Source: Mycolicibacterium rhodesiae NBB3 (lineage in GTDB: Bacteria > Actinomycetota > Actinomycetes > Mycobacteriales > Mycobacteriaceae). Taken from it: a DNA stretch of 64,000 nucleotides. The stretch covers positions 2,790,001 to 2,854,000 of the forward strand of contig NC_016604.1 in the NCBI RefSeq assembly GCF_000230895.2, read 5' to 3'. The first letter of the stretch is position 1; each line of letters starts with the position of its first letter. A model generated the notes under the pieces. The model did not search any database, was not told the DNA's origin, and was given only the letters and a program-made list of their open reading frames with translations. Shown one piece after another: positions 9,828 through 17,646 of this stretch. A program made the translations under genes and the position numbers.

Positions 9828-9980
9828 TCATCCGCAGCACTTGGTGTCGTCCTTCATGGTGCGCCGCCCGGAGTTGGCGCTAAGTGCGCACATCAGCGCG
9901 CACTTGGCGACCGCACGAACCACAGGGTGGCGTGCCACGCGTACCAGCCTCGCCGGCTTAGGCTTCACGTCAGTGCTCAT
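9828..9980 (-). CDS. 50-aa cysteine-containing small protein under a CsoR-type operator
   Basis: Leftward ATG at 9980 is preceded by AAGGAGATGGG. The 50-aa product begins MSTDVKPKPARLVRVARH, has a short helix-like stretch with KCALMCAL and ends TMKDDTKCCG. The four Cys and two internal Met residues, a basic N-terminus and a C-terminal CC pair suggest a copper-binding peptide. It is not homologous by eye to MymT. A perfect palindrome of CsoR/RicR type (10004-10024) sits just upstream, which is the main reason to believe it is real and copper-controlled. A hairpin lies downstream. Confidence 0.6.
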   Translation of the reverse strand: MSTDVKPKPARLVRVARHPVVRAVAKCALMCALSANSGRRTMKDDTKCCG

Positions 9981-10003
9981 CCCATCTCCTTACCACGCCA
10001 TTA

Positions 10004-10024
10004 GGATACCCCCTCAGGGTATCC
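10004..10024 (-). promoter_or_regulatory. CsoR/RicR-type operator
   Basis: GGATACCC, CCTCA, GGGTATCC: perfect 8-base arms around 5 bases, containing the TACCC-N5-GGGTA core. It is about 24 bases upstream of the 50-aa Cys-protein start. Confidence 0.8.
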
Positions 10025-10123
10025 TGTGCCTGAGGGCCACGTACAGGGCGCAACCGCCCTCCATGTGGATGCGAGGTTGCGAGCCCGACTCATTGCCGTA
10101 AAGGGTGACGTCGCGGACCTTCG

Positions 10124-10146
10124 AGCTACTATTCCGGTTAGTACTA
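10124..10146 (+). promoter_or_regulatory. CTAC-N11-GTA palindrome, first of a tandem pair
   Basis: AGCTAC, 11 bases, GTACTA. It lies about 80 bases upstream of the Lgt-like gene. Confidence 0.5.
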
Positions 10147-10148
10147 GT

Positions 10149-10173
10149 GATACTATCGCGCCTAGTAGTAGAT
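10149..10173 (+). promoter_or_regulatory. TAC-N11-GTAG palindrome, second of a tandem pair
   Basis: GATAC, 11 bases, GTAGTAGAT. The right arm is strong and the left arm partial. Centre-to-centre distance to the first copy is about 25 bases, compatible with cooperative binding. Confidence 0.5.
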
Positions 10174-10224
10174 AGCCCGGGGGCGTGCTGTCCCAGCACG
10201 CTCCATTAGGATCGGCACCCGAAT

Positions 10225-11550
10225 TTGGCGAAGAAGCGCAACAACGCTCGAAGCAAGCGACGCACACCGCCGACCCGCAGGCAACGCAGCTCAACTCGAC
10301 ATTCCAGCCCCCAAAGATCCACCGGGGCAACACTATCCTCACACACTCCGGGTAAGGCTTCCGGTGTAGCCGACGGGGCCAAACTCCCTATTCACTCTAT
10401 CCGCCCAGCCGCGACTTTGGGGGCAACGAACCGGACTGCGGCTGCCCATTCCGCCGATACCCACCCGATTGGCCTGTCGTCACCGACAACTGTCGATCCT
10501 CAGCGCAAGGGTGAACTGCGCCTCGGGGCGGTGACATTCGGGTGCTCGGAGGTGTTGGAGCAACTACCGCAAGTGCTCGTAGTCACCCACTGGGGACAGG
10601 CCGAGGGCCGGCCAATTCCCCTCCGGATCACCGGTTGGCGGCGAACCGGCGCGGCCGACAACCTGGCTACACGATTCGAGCGGCTGGCCACCGTGCCGTC
10701 GCTGCCGGCCGGTAGCGGACGCTTCGGTTACACGGTCAGCGTGCCGAACCTGCCGGGCGGTGACTGGGAAGTCCGTACCGAGCGGACCGGCGGGTGGCGG
10801 ACTGGACAGCGCCCGCAGCGCTCCGTGGTGCGCACTCGACCCGCACAACTGGCCTACGGCCCCGCCGTGAAGGTGTGGTCATGGCCGGCAATGGTGTTGG
10901 CAGGCGCTGCACTGGCCCTCGTGGCACAGGCGCTGCTTCTCGCGCGCAGCGACGCCAACGTGGCCGCGGGCGTGATGGTCTCGGTCGGCAGCTGTCTGGT
11001 CGGATTCGCCGGGGCCAAGGCGTGGTATCTGGTCTCGGCGGGCAAGCCGATACGCCGATTCCTCACCGGAGGTGTCTGCATTCAGGGCTTTCTGCTCGCC
11101 GCATTGACCACGCTGGCGATCGGCGGCGCCCTGACCGGCATCGGTGCCGGAGAACTGCTGGACGCCACCACACCGGGTTTGTTCTTAGGGATGGCCGTGG
11201 GTCGGCCGGGTTGCTTTTTCACCGGCTGTTGTGCGGGCCGGCCAACTGCGTCGCGGTGGGGCCTGTGGTCGTCGGATCGAACGATTGCGGCACGGCGGAT
11301 CCCGGTGCAGCTGTGGGAGGCTGCCGCCGCGCTGGTGATCGGCCTGACGAGCTTAGCCGTCCTTCTTCTCGGCGGATTACCCATCGCAGGCTCGGTATTC
11401 GTCGCCGCAATCGCCACTTACACCGGTGTTCGACAGCTGCTGTTTCCGCTGCGCGCCGATCCGCACACCCGCCGTGGCCGCCACATCACGTTGGCCGTCT
11501 GCGTCGTGCTCCTTGTCGCAGACCTGGCCCTCGTCGCGGCCGCCGGGTAG
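10225..11550 (+). CDS. Lgt-like (prolipoprotein diacylglyceryl transferase family) membrane protein with N-terminal extension
   Basis: Residues about 215-440 form at least six membrane segments. They include GMAVGRPGCFFTGCCAGRPT, the Lgt-family signature (GR.GCF..GCC.G), and R/P/Q positions of the family (RRIPVQLWEA). About 100 soluble residues precede (GELRLGAVTFGCSEV... GGDWEVRTERTGGWRTG), preceded in turn by a low-complexity Arg/Ser/Thr stretch that may not be translated. The TTG start at 10225 is weak; the true start may be downstream. A genuine Lgt transfers diacylglycerol to lipobox cysteines. The extra domain and divergent core suggest a specialised paralogue. Two tandem palindromes sit in its promoter. 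Confidence 0.7.
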   Translation: MAKKRNNARSKRRTPPTRRQRSSTRHSSPQRSTGATLSSHTPGKASGVADGAKLPIHSIRPAATLGATNRTAAAHSADTHPIGLSSPTTVDPQRKGELRLGAVTFGCSEVLEQLPQVLVVTHWGQAEGRPIPLRITGWRRTGAADNLATRFERLATVPSLPAGSGRFGYTVSVPNLPGGDWEVRTERTGGWRTGQRPQRSVVRTRPAQLAYGPAVKVWSWPAMVLAGAALALVAQALLLARSDANVAAGVMVSVGSCLVGFAGAKAWYLVSAGKPIRRFLTGGVCIQGFLLAALTTLAIGGALTGIGAGELLDATTPGLFLGMAVGRPGCFFTGCCAGRPTASRWGLWSSDRTIAARRIPVQLWEAAAALVIGLTSLAVLLLGGLPIAGSVFVAAIATYTGVRQLLFPLRADPHTRRGRHITLAVCVVLLVADLALVAAAG

Positions 11551-11653
11551 CGCGCATGAGAGCCGGTCGGTCCTGTAGCCAGTTCCGTCAATCACCAACA
11601 GGGCCAACCCGGCGGTGTTGTCAATCTCGGGGCCCGACGCGATGATTGAGGTG

Positions 11654-12109
11654 ATGTCGTTGCGCCTGAGAACCCGCCGCCACGTCGCCACCGTCGGTGT
11701 GGTGCTGGCACTGGTTGGGTGCAGTTCTCCCGCCGACACAACGAGTTCGTCGGCGGCACCGCCACCTGCAGGACAGACCGATACCGCGGCCCGTGAGCCG
11801 CGTTCGGTGGGACCTCAGCAGTTCGCCGAAGCTATCGCCGCACCAGATCGGGTCACGATCAATGTGCATGTGCCCTATGAAGGCGACATTGCCGGCACGG
11901 ATCTCAGCATTCCGTTCGACCAAATCGAGGCGCAGCTCAACAGGTTGCCGACCGTGCGCAGCGCTCCACTGGCGGTTTACTGCCGTACCGGCCGGATGAG
12001 CACTATCGCCGCCACGACTCTGGCCAACCTGGGGTATCACGACGTGGTGGAGTTAGCGGGCGGAATGCAGGCCTGGCAGCAAAGCGGCCGCGCCCTGGTG
12101 TGGCGCTGA
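11654..12109 (+). CDS. Rhodanese-domain lipoprotein
   Basis: The 151-aa product has a lipoprotein signal (RTRRHVATVGVVLALVGC, lipobox LVGC), a Ser/Thr/Ala-rich linker and a single rhodanese domain. The active-site loop is YCRTGRMST, followed by LANLGYHDVVELAGGMQAWQ. It is predicted to be tethered outside the membrane and to carry a sulfane sulfur on its Cys, perhaps for repair of copper-damaged thiols. ATG 11654 follows TGAGG; ATG 11642 is an alternative. It lies about 100 bases after the Lgt-like gene and may be co-transcribed. Confidence 0.88.
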   Translation: MSLRLRTRRHVATVGVVLALVGCSSPADTTSSSAAPPPAGQTDTAAREPRSVGPQQFAEAIAAPDRVTINVHVPYEGDIAGTDLSIPFDQIEAQLNRLPTVRSAPLAVYCRTGRMSTIAATTLANLGYHDVVELAGGMQAWQQSGRALVWR

Positions 12110-12197
12110 TCATCGGCGGCTCGACGAACCGACGCCCGGCGGCGCGACCGGTCGTCACAGGAAGTCTAAGTCCTGCCCACGCCCCCGACGACATGGG

Positions 12198-12401
12198 TCA
12201 CCCGGCGTCACGAAAGGCTGCAGGACCGTGGCCGGCGGTCACCGTGGCCGGCACGTCGCGTAGCTGCCACTGGCATTCCCAGCGTTCATCGAGAAGCTCA
12301 TCGATCAAGGAGGTGTCGGGGTGGCCACCGAGCCTGCGAATGGACGCGCTGACCGCGCTGAGCAGTTCGAGTTGGCGGTCGATGGCTTGGAGCTTTCCCA
12401 T
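12198..12401 (-). CDS. Small hypothetical protein
   Basis: The 67-aa leftward frame begins MGKLQAIDRQLELLSAVSASIRRLGG and continues HPDTSLIDELLDERWECQWQ. It is a charged, helix-rich small protein with normal codon bias. The upstream GGGGGA is close to the ATG; an in-frame ATG at 12410 is an alternative. I do not recognise the family. It is convergent with the rhodanese lipoprotein. Confidence 0.45.
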   Translation of the reverse strand: MGKLQAIDRQLELLSAVSASIRRLGGHPDTSLIDELLDERWECQWQLRDVPATVTAGHGPAAFRDAG

Positions 12402-12773
12402 GTCCCCCATTCGGCCGCACCGGTTCGGACTACGGCGTTGACGCCTGCATCCAGATCTACTGTTCTGCTACACAGATGCTAGTCGAGTCGTCCCCACACT
12501 CGACGGGACTCCTCGGTGCCGCGACAGCGTGGTCGGAACCGTCGACAGCGTCCAACGCGGTCGAGAAGTTGTCCAAGGCGTGCTGGCTTCGATTCCAAAG
12601 CCGGTTCGTATCAACAGGATTCGGTGCGAGGGCCGCTGAAGCTGTTGTGCTGCAGGGCGGCTGCCCATCGCTGATACGGGGTTCGACCATAGGGGGGATG
12701 GGTATGCGGCTGTCGACCGTGGGTCACGCCACGGTCCGCCCGTGCGATACGTGCTATGGAAATGGAGGACGGT
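12402..12773. other. Intergenic region upstream of the copper-storage-type protein
   Basis: About 370 bases with no supported gene. Neither palindrome type is visible. AATGGAGGACG at its right end is the Shine-Dalgarno of the next gene. Confidence 0.5.
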
Positions 12774-13181
12774 GTGAGTACCGCGACCAAGATGCTTGAA
12801 ACTTATCCGCAAGACCTGGGTGGTATCGACCGCGCCGCGTTGGCGTCCTGTATAGAGGCCTGTCTGGAGTGCGCGCAAGCGTGTACCGCCTGCGCCGACG
12901 CCTGCCTCAGTGAAGACTCTGTGCAGCAGCTCACCACCTGTGTGCGCACCAACCTCGACTGTGCCGATGTGTGCGCGGCGACCGGGCAGGTGCTGTCCCG
13001 CCATACCGGTTATGACGCCAATCTGACCCGCGTGGTGCTGGAGGCGTGTGCCACGGCATGTCGCTCCTGCGGAGACGAGTGTGACCGCCACGCCGATCAC
13101 CATGAGCACTGCCGCATTTGCGCGGAGTCCTGCCGGCGTTGTGAGCAAGCCTGCCGACAGCTGCTGACGTCACTGGGCTGA
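12774..13181 (+). CDS. Cys-rich four-helix bundle copper-binding protein (Csp/DUF326 type)
   Basis: The roughly 135-aa protein carries CxxxC and CxxC pairs along four helices: ASCIEACLECAQACTACADACL, LTTCVRTNLDCADVCAATG, EACATACRSCGDEC, and HCRICAESCRRCEQACRQLL. This is the pattern of DUF326 proteins and cytosolic copper storage proteins, which line the bundle core with Cys and hold many Cu(I) ions. There is no signal peptide, so the store would be cytosolic. GTG 12774 is preferred over ATG 12756 because AATGGAGGAC ends three bases upstream. Convergent with csoR. Confidence 0.93.
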   Translation: MSTATKMLETYPQDLGGIDRAALASCIEACLECAQACTACADACLSEDSVQQLTTCVRTNLDCADVCAATGQVLSRHTGYDANLTRVVLEACATACRSCGDECDRHADHHEHCRICAESCRRCEQACRQLLTSLG

Positions 13182-13195
13182 CCGCGTCCCGCGAC

Positions 13196-13522
13196 TCACG
13201 AGCGCACCAGGCGATTGATGGCGTCGGTGGCCTCTTTGATCTTGGCGTCGGCGTCATCGCCCCCGGCGTGCGCGGCCTCGAGTACGCAGTGTTTGAGGTG
13301 ATCGTCGAGCAGACCGAGCGCCACCGCTTGCAGTGCCCGGGTCAGCGCACTGACTTGGGTGAGGATGTCGATGCAGTACTGCTCGTCTGCGACCATCCGG
13401 TGCACTCCGCGCACCTGTCCCTCGATGCGCTTGAGACGGTCCAGGTACCGGTCCTTGTCCGTCATGTAGCCATGCCGCGGCGGCGTCTGCGCGGGTGTGG
13501 CTTCCGTTGCTGATGTGGGCAT
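13196..13522 (-). CDS. csoR: CsoR-family copper-sensing repressor
   Basis: The 108-aa protein has the CsoR three-helix fold (KDRYLDRLKRIEGQVRGVHRMV, YCIDILTQVSAL, HLKHCV). The Cu(I) ligands C50, H75 and C79 keep the 25/29 spacing of M. tuberculosis CsoR. Cu(I) binding releases it from GC-rich palindromes. ATG 13522 follows GAGGAACAA. It is the last gene of the leftward copZ-YHS-csoR operon whose promoter holds two TACCC-N5-GGGTA boxes, so autoregulation is likely. A second CsoR gene lies at 37.8 kb. Confidence 0.93.
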   Translation of the reverse strand: MPTSATEATPAQTPPRHGYMTDKDRYLDRLKRIEGQVRGVHRMVADEQYCIDILTQVSALTRALQAVALGLLDDHLKHCVLEAAHAGGDDADAKIKEATDAINRLVRS

Positions 13523-13699
13523 TTGTTCCTCCCAGATGGTGCACCCGGGATTGACACCCGGGACCGCCGGCCTACGCGTATCCCAGCGGATTCCTGTTGC
13601 GATGTAGTTCACAGACATTGTCGCGCGAAATGCGGCGATGGGTGATGCCCGCCGCGCGCATCTGCGCCGGGCGCCACACCACCCATCGCCGATGAAGGG

Positions 13700-13933
13700 T
13701 TAGCCAACGAAGTATTTCGCCGGGTCGGCGTCGAACTTAGGGACGCATCCAGCACAGCACAGCCAGTAGGTGCGCCCGGCGTACTGGCGGACCCAGCCCT
13801 TGGCTTCGGCTTTGGGCTTGGCCACGAAGCGCCCGGGCATGACCGGGCACTCGGCCGCGTCGACGCCCGGGTCCACCGGGTCGTGGTCGTGGTGGTGATG
13901 GCTGGTGCCGGTGGCAGCGCCGTGATTTGTCAT
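13700..13933 (-). CDS. His-rich YHS-domain metal-binding protein
   Basis: The 77-aa protein starts with a His/Asp cluster (TSHHHHDHDPVDPG) and continues as a YHS domain: AECPVMPGRFVAK... YAGRTYWLCCAGCVPKFDADPAKYF. The paired Cys motifs (CPV and CCAGC) resemble the TRASH/YHS metal-binding knuckle found beside copper ATPases. It is probably a cytosolic copper carrier. It lies between copZ and csoR in the same leftward operon. ATG 13933 is preceded by GAAAGGACACCCTC. Confidence 0.85.
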   Translation of the reverse strand: MTNHGAATGTSHHHHDHDPVDPGVDAAECPVMPGRFVAKPKAEAKGWVRQYAGRTYWLCCAGCVPKFDADPAKYFVG

Positions 13934-14026
13934 GGTTGAGGGTGTCCTTTCGGGTTGGCTCACACGTCGGCCAATCGCTGCCAACGTGGCGGTTTGGCTG
14001 TTAAGGCTCTTGAGCGGCGAAAGTCA

Positions 14027-14236
14027 TCAGACTGGCACCGCGGTATAGCCAGCTTCGTCGACCGCGGCGAGTACAGCCGCGTCGTTGATCGGCTCGGTGC
14101 TGGTGACGACCAGCTTGCCGGTCGCCGCGCTGACGTCGACGTGCTCGACACCGTCGATCCCACCGACTTCCTCGCGCACCGACATCTCGCAGTGCCCGCA
14201 GGTCATGCCTGTCACCTGGTATTCGCTGGTGGACAT
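14027..14236 (-). CDS. copZ: CopZ-type copper chaperone
   Basis: The 69-aa protein is a single heavy-metal-associated (HMA) domain, beta-alpha-beta-beta-alpha-beta. The GMTCGHC Cu(I) loop is at about residues 10-16, and AVDEAGY lies near the end. It shuttles Cu(I) to P1B ATPases and to CsoR. ATG 14236 follows GAGGAAGGAACACATC. It is the first gene of the leftward operon controlled by the two boxes at 14352-14402. Confidence 0.93.
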   Translation of the reverse strand: MSTSEYQVTGMTCGHCEMSVREEVGGIDGVEHVDVSAATGKLVVTSTEPINDAAVLAAVDEAGYTAVPV

Positions 14237-14351
14237 GATGTGTTCCTTCCTCGCTCGCTGGTGGGCAATGTCTGTGTAGGCAGCGCCTTTCGCCGCATCG
14301 CGAAGGCGCCACTGACGGTCACCTGCTTGAGCACATGACGCAGCTCCTTTC

Positions 14352-14402
14352 ATACCCCGGTGGGGTATCAACACAGAAGGACAATATACCCCCCGTGGGT
14401 AT
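14352..14402 (-). promoter_or_regulatory. Two CsoR/RicR-type operators in tandem
   Basis: ATACCCCGGTGGGGTAT (14352-14368) and ATACCCCCCGTGGGTAT (14386-14402) both fit TACCC-N5-GGGTA. Their centres are 34 bases apart, about three helical turns. They lie upstream of the leftward copZ operon. Confidence 0.85.
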
Positions 14403-14522
14403 TTCGCCAGTGTCGGTCATTCGCGTCTGCGCCGCAGCCAGGAACGGATGTCCGCTGGAATGGGGTTGGCAACGCCATATGGAGGCTCGCACCGCGAGCG
14501 CCGTTCATCTCTGGGCCCGTTG

Positions 14523-14545
14523 TTCTACGGTGTGGGTACGTAGAT
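14523..14545 (+). promoter_or_regulatory. Palindromic operator TTCTAC-N11-GTAGAT
   Basis: A near-perfect copy, with TTCTAC and GTAGAT around 11 bases. It is 56 bases upstream of the MPT63-like gene. Confidence 0.75.
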
Positions 14546-14601
14546 AGGATGGCGGGCGCAGGGGACTGACCGCGGTTCCACAGGCTGAAAGGACGACATT
14601 C

Positions 14602-15072
14602 GTGCGCAGATTGGCAAGGATCTTTGTCGCCGGGGCGGCGATTCTGGTGGCGGTAGGCGTCGGTATGCCGACGGCGACCGCGGCGCCTGAAAGTTGCCCT
14701 CATCGGTTCGGATCGCCGCAACAGTTGACAGATGCCGGTGGTGCGGTGGTCCAGCAGTGGTCGGTCAGTGACCTGCGCGCGAGTGCCGTCACGGCGCCCG
14801 GCTATCCATTGGCCGGTCGACTGTGGGAGGCCACAGCCTCGGTGGAGGCGTTGACGGGCGCTGTGACACCGATCATTCCCAACGTGTATGCGGTGTCGGC
14901 TTCCGGTGAGCGCTATCAGGTGTTGTGGCAGGTGGCGAGTCCCAGCTCCATTTCCGGCGCAACCATCAGCCAAGGCGATACTTCGACGGGCAAGGTGTAC
15001 TTCGATGTGACGGGTGCCGATCCGGTGGCGGTCATCTACACCAATGGCGGGTCGATGCCGGCGATGATGTGA
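14602..15072 (+). CDS. MPT63-like secreted protein (DUF1942)
   Basis: The 156-aa protein has a signal peptide (to about residue 31, TATAAP) and the MPT63 beta-sandwich. QQWSVSDLRAS, APGYPLAGRLWEATASVEA, VTPIIPNVYA, YQVLWQVASP, SISGATISQGDTSTGKVYFDVTG and a short Met-containing end can be aligned by eye with M. tuberculosis MPT63 in order and spacing. MPT63 is an immunogenic secreted protein of unknown role. GTG 14602 follows GAAAGGACGACATTC. The last residues (GGSMPAMM) are followed at once by a Met-rich small frame, suggesting a joint role in metal handling. Confidence 0.9.
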   Translation: MRRLARIFVAGAAILVAVGVGMPTATAAPESCPHRFGSPQQLTDAGGAVVQQWSVSDLRASAVTAPGYPLAGRLWEATASVEALTGAVTPIIPNVYAVSASGERYQVLWQVASPSSISGATISQGDTSTGKVYFDVTGADPVAVIYTNGGSMPAMM

Positions 15073-15087
15073 TGCTGTAACGGCGAC

Positions 15088-15159
15088 ATGATGATGCCGA
15101 TGCCAATGGAGATGCCGATGTCGATGGCCGATTGTCCCTGCTGCGCGGGAAACATGTAG
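15088..15159 (+). CDS. 23-aa methionine/cysteine-rich micropeptide
   Basis: ATG 15088 opens 24 codons ending at TAG 15157-15159, only 15 bases after the MPT63-like stop. The peptide begins MMMPMPMEMPMSM and then carries a CPCC motif before its final GNM. Ten of 23 residues are Met and three are Cys. That is hard to reach by chance in this GC-rich DNA and is typical of Cu(I) ligands. The Shine-Dalgarno is poor, so translation may be coupled to the upstream gene. It shares that gene's palindromic promoter. No known family is recognised. Confidence 0.55.
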   Translation: MMMPMPMEMPMSMADCPCCAGNM

Positions 15160-16171
15160 TGGCTCGCGCACATTCGGCGTCACGCGGTCCGGCCCCGATG
15201 GTGTGATGGGGCGTTCAACTGTCAACGTATTGCTCACGCGCTGCAGCGCAAGGACCTCCGCTGACATGGATGCGCCTTAGGAGAGCAGTGGCCAAACTGG
15301 GCCGGCGATGATGCCCAGAATGGGGCTGATCGCGCCGGCTTGTACTACGGCGCGGGCGGGCGAATGCTGGCCGCCGGTTCGTCGGCATACCCGATTTCCT
15401 TGGGGCTCCAGAAGGCAGGGATGATCCAGCGCAGGTATTTGAACAGGCTGACCAGCGGGTTGACGAACACGACGACGGCCAGCCCACGCGTACGGCCGTC
15501 CGGCGCCGCGAGGGCGCTAGTCACTTTCCCATGAACACACGGTCGGCGGGGGCCCACCAGACCGAGTTGGGCTACCGTCAACGCGCCCGGCTCGACCATC
15601 TGGATTACGCCGATGAGGCCGATCGGCGCCGCGTACGCCATGCAGCCGATCCGCTGCTGCCGCTGGTGGTGCACGAGGGAATTGGTGATAAGCACCACTA
15701 GGGTCACAGCCCATCTCCCGACGAGCGCGACGAGCGTGGCGGCGGCGGGTTCGATCACGTCCAGCGGCGTCTTGGGCGCAAGACCGATGGCCATGGCAAG
15801 CACGAGAAGTGTTGACAGCGGATCGGTTTCAGGCGAAGGTCGGCGAAGCCAATCGCATGTCCGCCATTGGGGCCGGGTGACGACTTACTAGAGCCGGGCA
15901 TCCTCCTTATCGTCGCGCTGGTTCTGCGCCCCACCTCTCGCTCCGAGAGAATTCCCGCCCCATCCGACCTCGCGATTGCTCAACGTGGCATACCTTTTTC
16001 GTGTCCGACTAACGCCACCAACACAGGCCTGGAAGGTTTCCTCATGTATGGCGCGGCGCGACCGTGTATCACAGTGGGTGTCGCCTTGTTCAGACTCAGC
16101 GTCCGAGCCGACTACCCGATGCGTCGGCGCCCGACCGCGTCGCTACTCGCTTCATGCTTGGCGTCGAAATC
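15160..16171. other. Poorly coding region
   Basis: Contains only the possible membrane-protein frame at 15345-15803 and otherwise no supported gene on either strand. I see no palindrome of either type. Confidence 0.4.
15345..15803 (-). pseudogene. Possible membrane protein or remnant
   Basis: A leftward frame encodes three hydrophobic stretches (TLVALVGRWAVTLVVLITNSLV, AAPIGLIGVIQMV, LAVVVFVNPLVSLFKYLRWIIPAFW). It then stops shortly after a Pro-rich segment. A shifted frame beyond the stop continues with ISPILGIIAGPVWPLLS, suggesting a frameshifted membrane protein. I do not recognise the family. Confidence 0.3.
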
Positions 16172-16696
16172 ATGACGGCCCAGCGGGTGACCTGGGATGT
16201 GGTCCTCAACCACCTCCGCAAGCGAAACTTCGCTGTCATCTCCACGAGTGACGAAGCGGGCACGCCGCACTCGGCGGGGGTGAACTACGGCGTCTCGGGC
16301 GCGGGGCCAGAGGTTGTGCTGTATGTGATGACACGACGACATCTACGGAAGGCGCGCAACGTCGCGCAGAATCCCGCCGTCTCTCTGGTGGTCCCGTTGA
16401 CGCGACGGCTTCTCTGGTCTCTGCCGCCGCCAACCATCCAACTGAACGGGCAGGCCGAGATCGTTGATTGGACTGACGAAGACGGGACCGATGTCTTCGA
16501 GGGCTTCTGGATAGGTCGCCGAATCCTGAAGGCGTATCAAGAATTCCACCGCCGCGGGGAAACACGGATCTGTTTTCTGAAGGTCACGCCGGATCCCGTG
16601 ATCAACACGTACATGGTCGGCTCCAGCATCTGGAAACTCAGGACTCGCATGGAGTCAGGGGCGGCCAAGGTGGTTAATCCGCGCGGGAGGCGATGA
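16172..16696 (+). CDS. Pyridoxamine 5'-phosphate oxidase-like (PNPOx) flavin/F420-binding protein
   Basis: The 174-aa protein has the split beta-barrel PNPOx pattern. VVLNHLRKRNFAVISTSDEAGTPHSAGVNYGV is the first strand pair and cofactor region, followed by LYVMTRRHLRKARNVAQNPAVSLVVPL and IQLNGQAEIVDW. Members use FMN or F420 to reduce or bind small ligands; the substrate cannot be assigned. ATG 16172 is preferred because the homologous part begins there, although an in-frame ATG exists further upstream. The gene appears monocistronic. Confidence 0.85.
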   Translation: MTAQRVTWDVVLNHLRKRNFAVISTSDEAGTPHSAGVNYGVSGAGPEVVLYVMTRRHLRKARNVAQNPAVSLVVPLTRRLLWSLPPPTIQLNGQAEIVDWTDEDGTDVFEGFWIGRRILKAYQEFHRRGETRICFLKVTPDPVINTYMVGSSIWKLRTRMESGAAKVVNPRGRR

Positions 16697-17150
16697 TCGG
16701 CACCGCCCGGTGCCGACAAGTCACGCTGCCCAGGGTCAGCCCGGTGATCGGCGACCACGGTGCCGCAAGTCGCGGGCCGCGTTGCTGGTGTGTCCCCGGT
16801 CGGCAACATCCGCTACTGCAAGCGCAAATCAGCAAGGGCGAACCTGGGTCTTGAGAGTCCCTCACCGCAATGGAAACCCGCCCCGACCACGTCGTGCTCG
16901 ACCCCGCAACAGCGGCGCCGTTCTCCGTGAACTGATGCTCGGACCGTCAGACGCGGCCAACCTTAGCGGCCCCCGCGGTTGTTCGCGGCCATCACCCGAG
17001 GCGGACGGCGCCAACGCGGCGGCCGTCATCGCTCGACGGATTGCCGCGCTCGTGGTCCGTCCTAGATGTCGGTGGCCGGCTGGTCAAGGGAAACGATGAT
17101 GGGCGGTGCTGACCTCACTCGATGTCGCGGTTGCCAAGGGTGTTGACCAC

Positions 17151-17178
17151 TCATCCCTCTGGCTACGCAGAGGGATGA
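17151..17178 (+). terminator. Hairpin with 10-bp perfect stem
   Basis: TCATCCCTCT and AGAGGGATGA flank the 8-base loop GGCTACGC. It probably insulates the following CsoR-controlled promoter from read-through. Confidence 0.6.
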
Positions 17179-17243
17179 TCACATTCACCGTCGGGGCACT
17201 GCGCGAAGAGAACTATGCCCCCGCGAAAGGTGGCCTAGGTCCC

Positions 17244-17258
17244 TACCCCGGGCGGGTA
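17244..17258 (+). promoter_or_regulatory. CsoR/RicR-type operator
   Basis: TACCC, CGGGC, GGGTA. It sits about 77 bases upstream of the small membrane protein that begins the ATPase operon. Confidence 0.8.
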
Positions 17259-17334
17259 TGGGCGCACAGAATGGACTACGACACCGAAAGAAGCCGCGCC
17301 GGGCCGGGAGTGAACCGGGAAAGAGGTGAGTACG

Positions 17335-17598
17335 GTGATGACGGCACTCGGAGGAGAGGTCACCAGCGTCGGCTGGCTAGCCGTTGTGATCGGGGCGGTG
17401 TCCCTGCTGATCCTGATCGTGGCGATTGTTGCCGCGGCGCTGCGTGCGCGCCGCCGACGTCATGACGCCACGGCTGTCGCACGATGCTGGGGGTTGGTCG
17501 CGGAGGCTCTCGTCGTTCGGCAGCGCGTGTCCGGTCAGATCGATGCCGCCACCTATCAGGCACGGATGAACGACCTCGTCGCTGGCGGCCGTTCGTGA
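17335..17598 (+). CDS. Small SHOCT-like membrane protein
   Basis: The 87-aa product has one N-terminal membrane helix (VGWLAVVIGAVSLLILIVAIVAAALRARRRR). A short C-terminal helical part follows (VARCWGLVAEALVVRQRVSGQIDAATYQARMNDLVAGG) that resembles a SHOCT motif (short region oligomerising, ending in a Y/F-R-L pattern). AAGAGGTGAG precedes GTG 17335 and ATG 17338; either may start. It is the first gene after the CsoR box and is followed 48 bases later by the cupredoxin-ATPase, so the two are likely one operon. Confidence 0.75.
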   Translation: MMTALGGEVTSVGWLAVVIGAVSLLILIVAIVAAALRARRRRHDATAVARCWGLVAEALVVRQRVSGQIDAATYQARMNDLVAGGRS

Positions 17599-17646
17599 CC
17601 CCCGCGCAAGCCGCGTTGCCCCGTCCCTGCTGTCAAGGAGGTGCTC

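Larger units (their letters stand above)
16697..17334. other. Intergenic region before the cupredoxin-ATPase operon
   Basis: About 640 bases. Frames here lack domains. It holds a 10-bp stem hairpin (17151-17178) and a CsoR-type box (17244-17258), listed separately. Confidence 0.5.

Noticed and set aside
12468..13148. A long reverse-strand frame opposite the Cys-rich four-helix protein
   Set aside because: Shadow of the real gene; the forward strand has the regular CxxxC pattern and a good ribosome binding site.
14212..14334. A 40-codon frame (GTG start with AAGGAG) and a 5-codon MCSSR frame upstream of the leftward copZ
   Set aside because: The frame runs into copZ in another reading frame and has no conserved feature I can see. 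A leader peptide is possible but unsupported.
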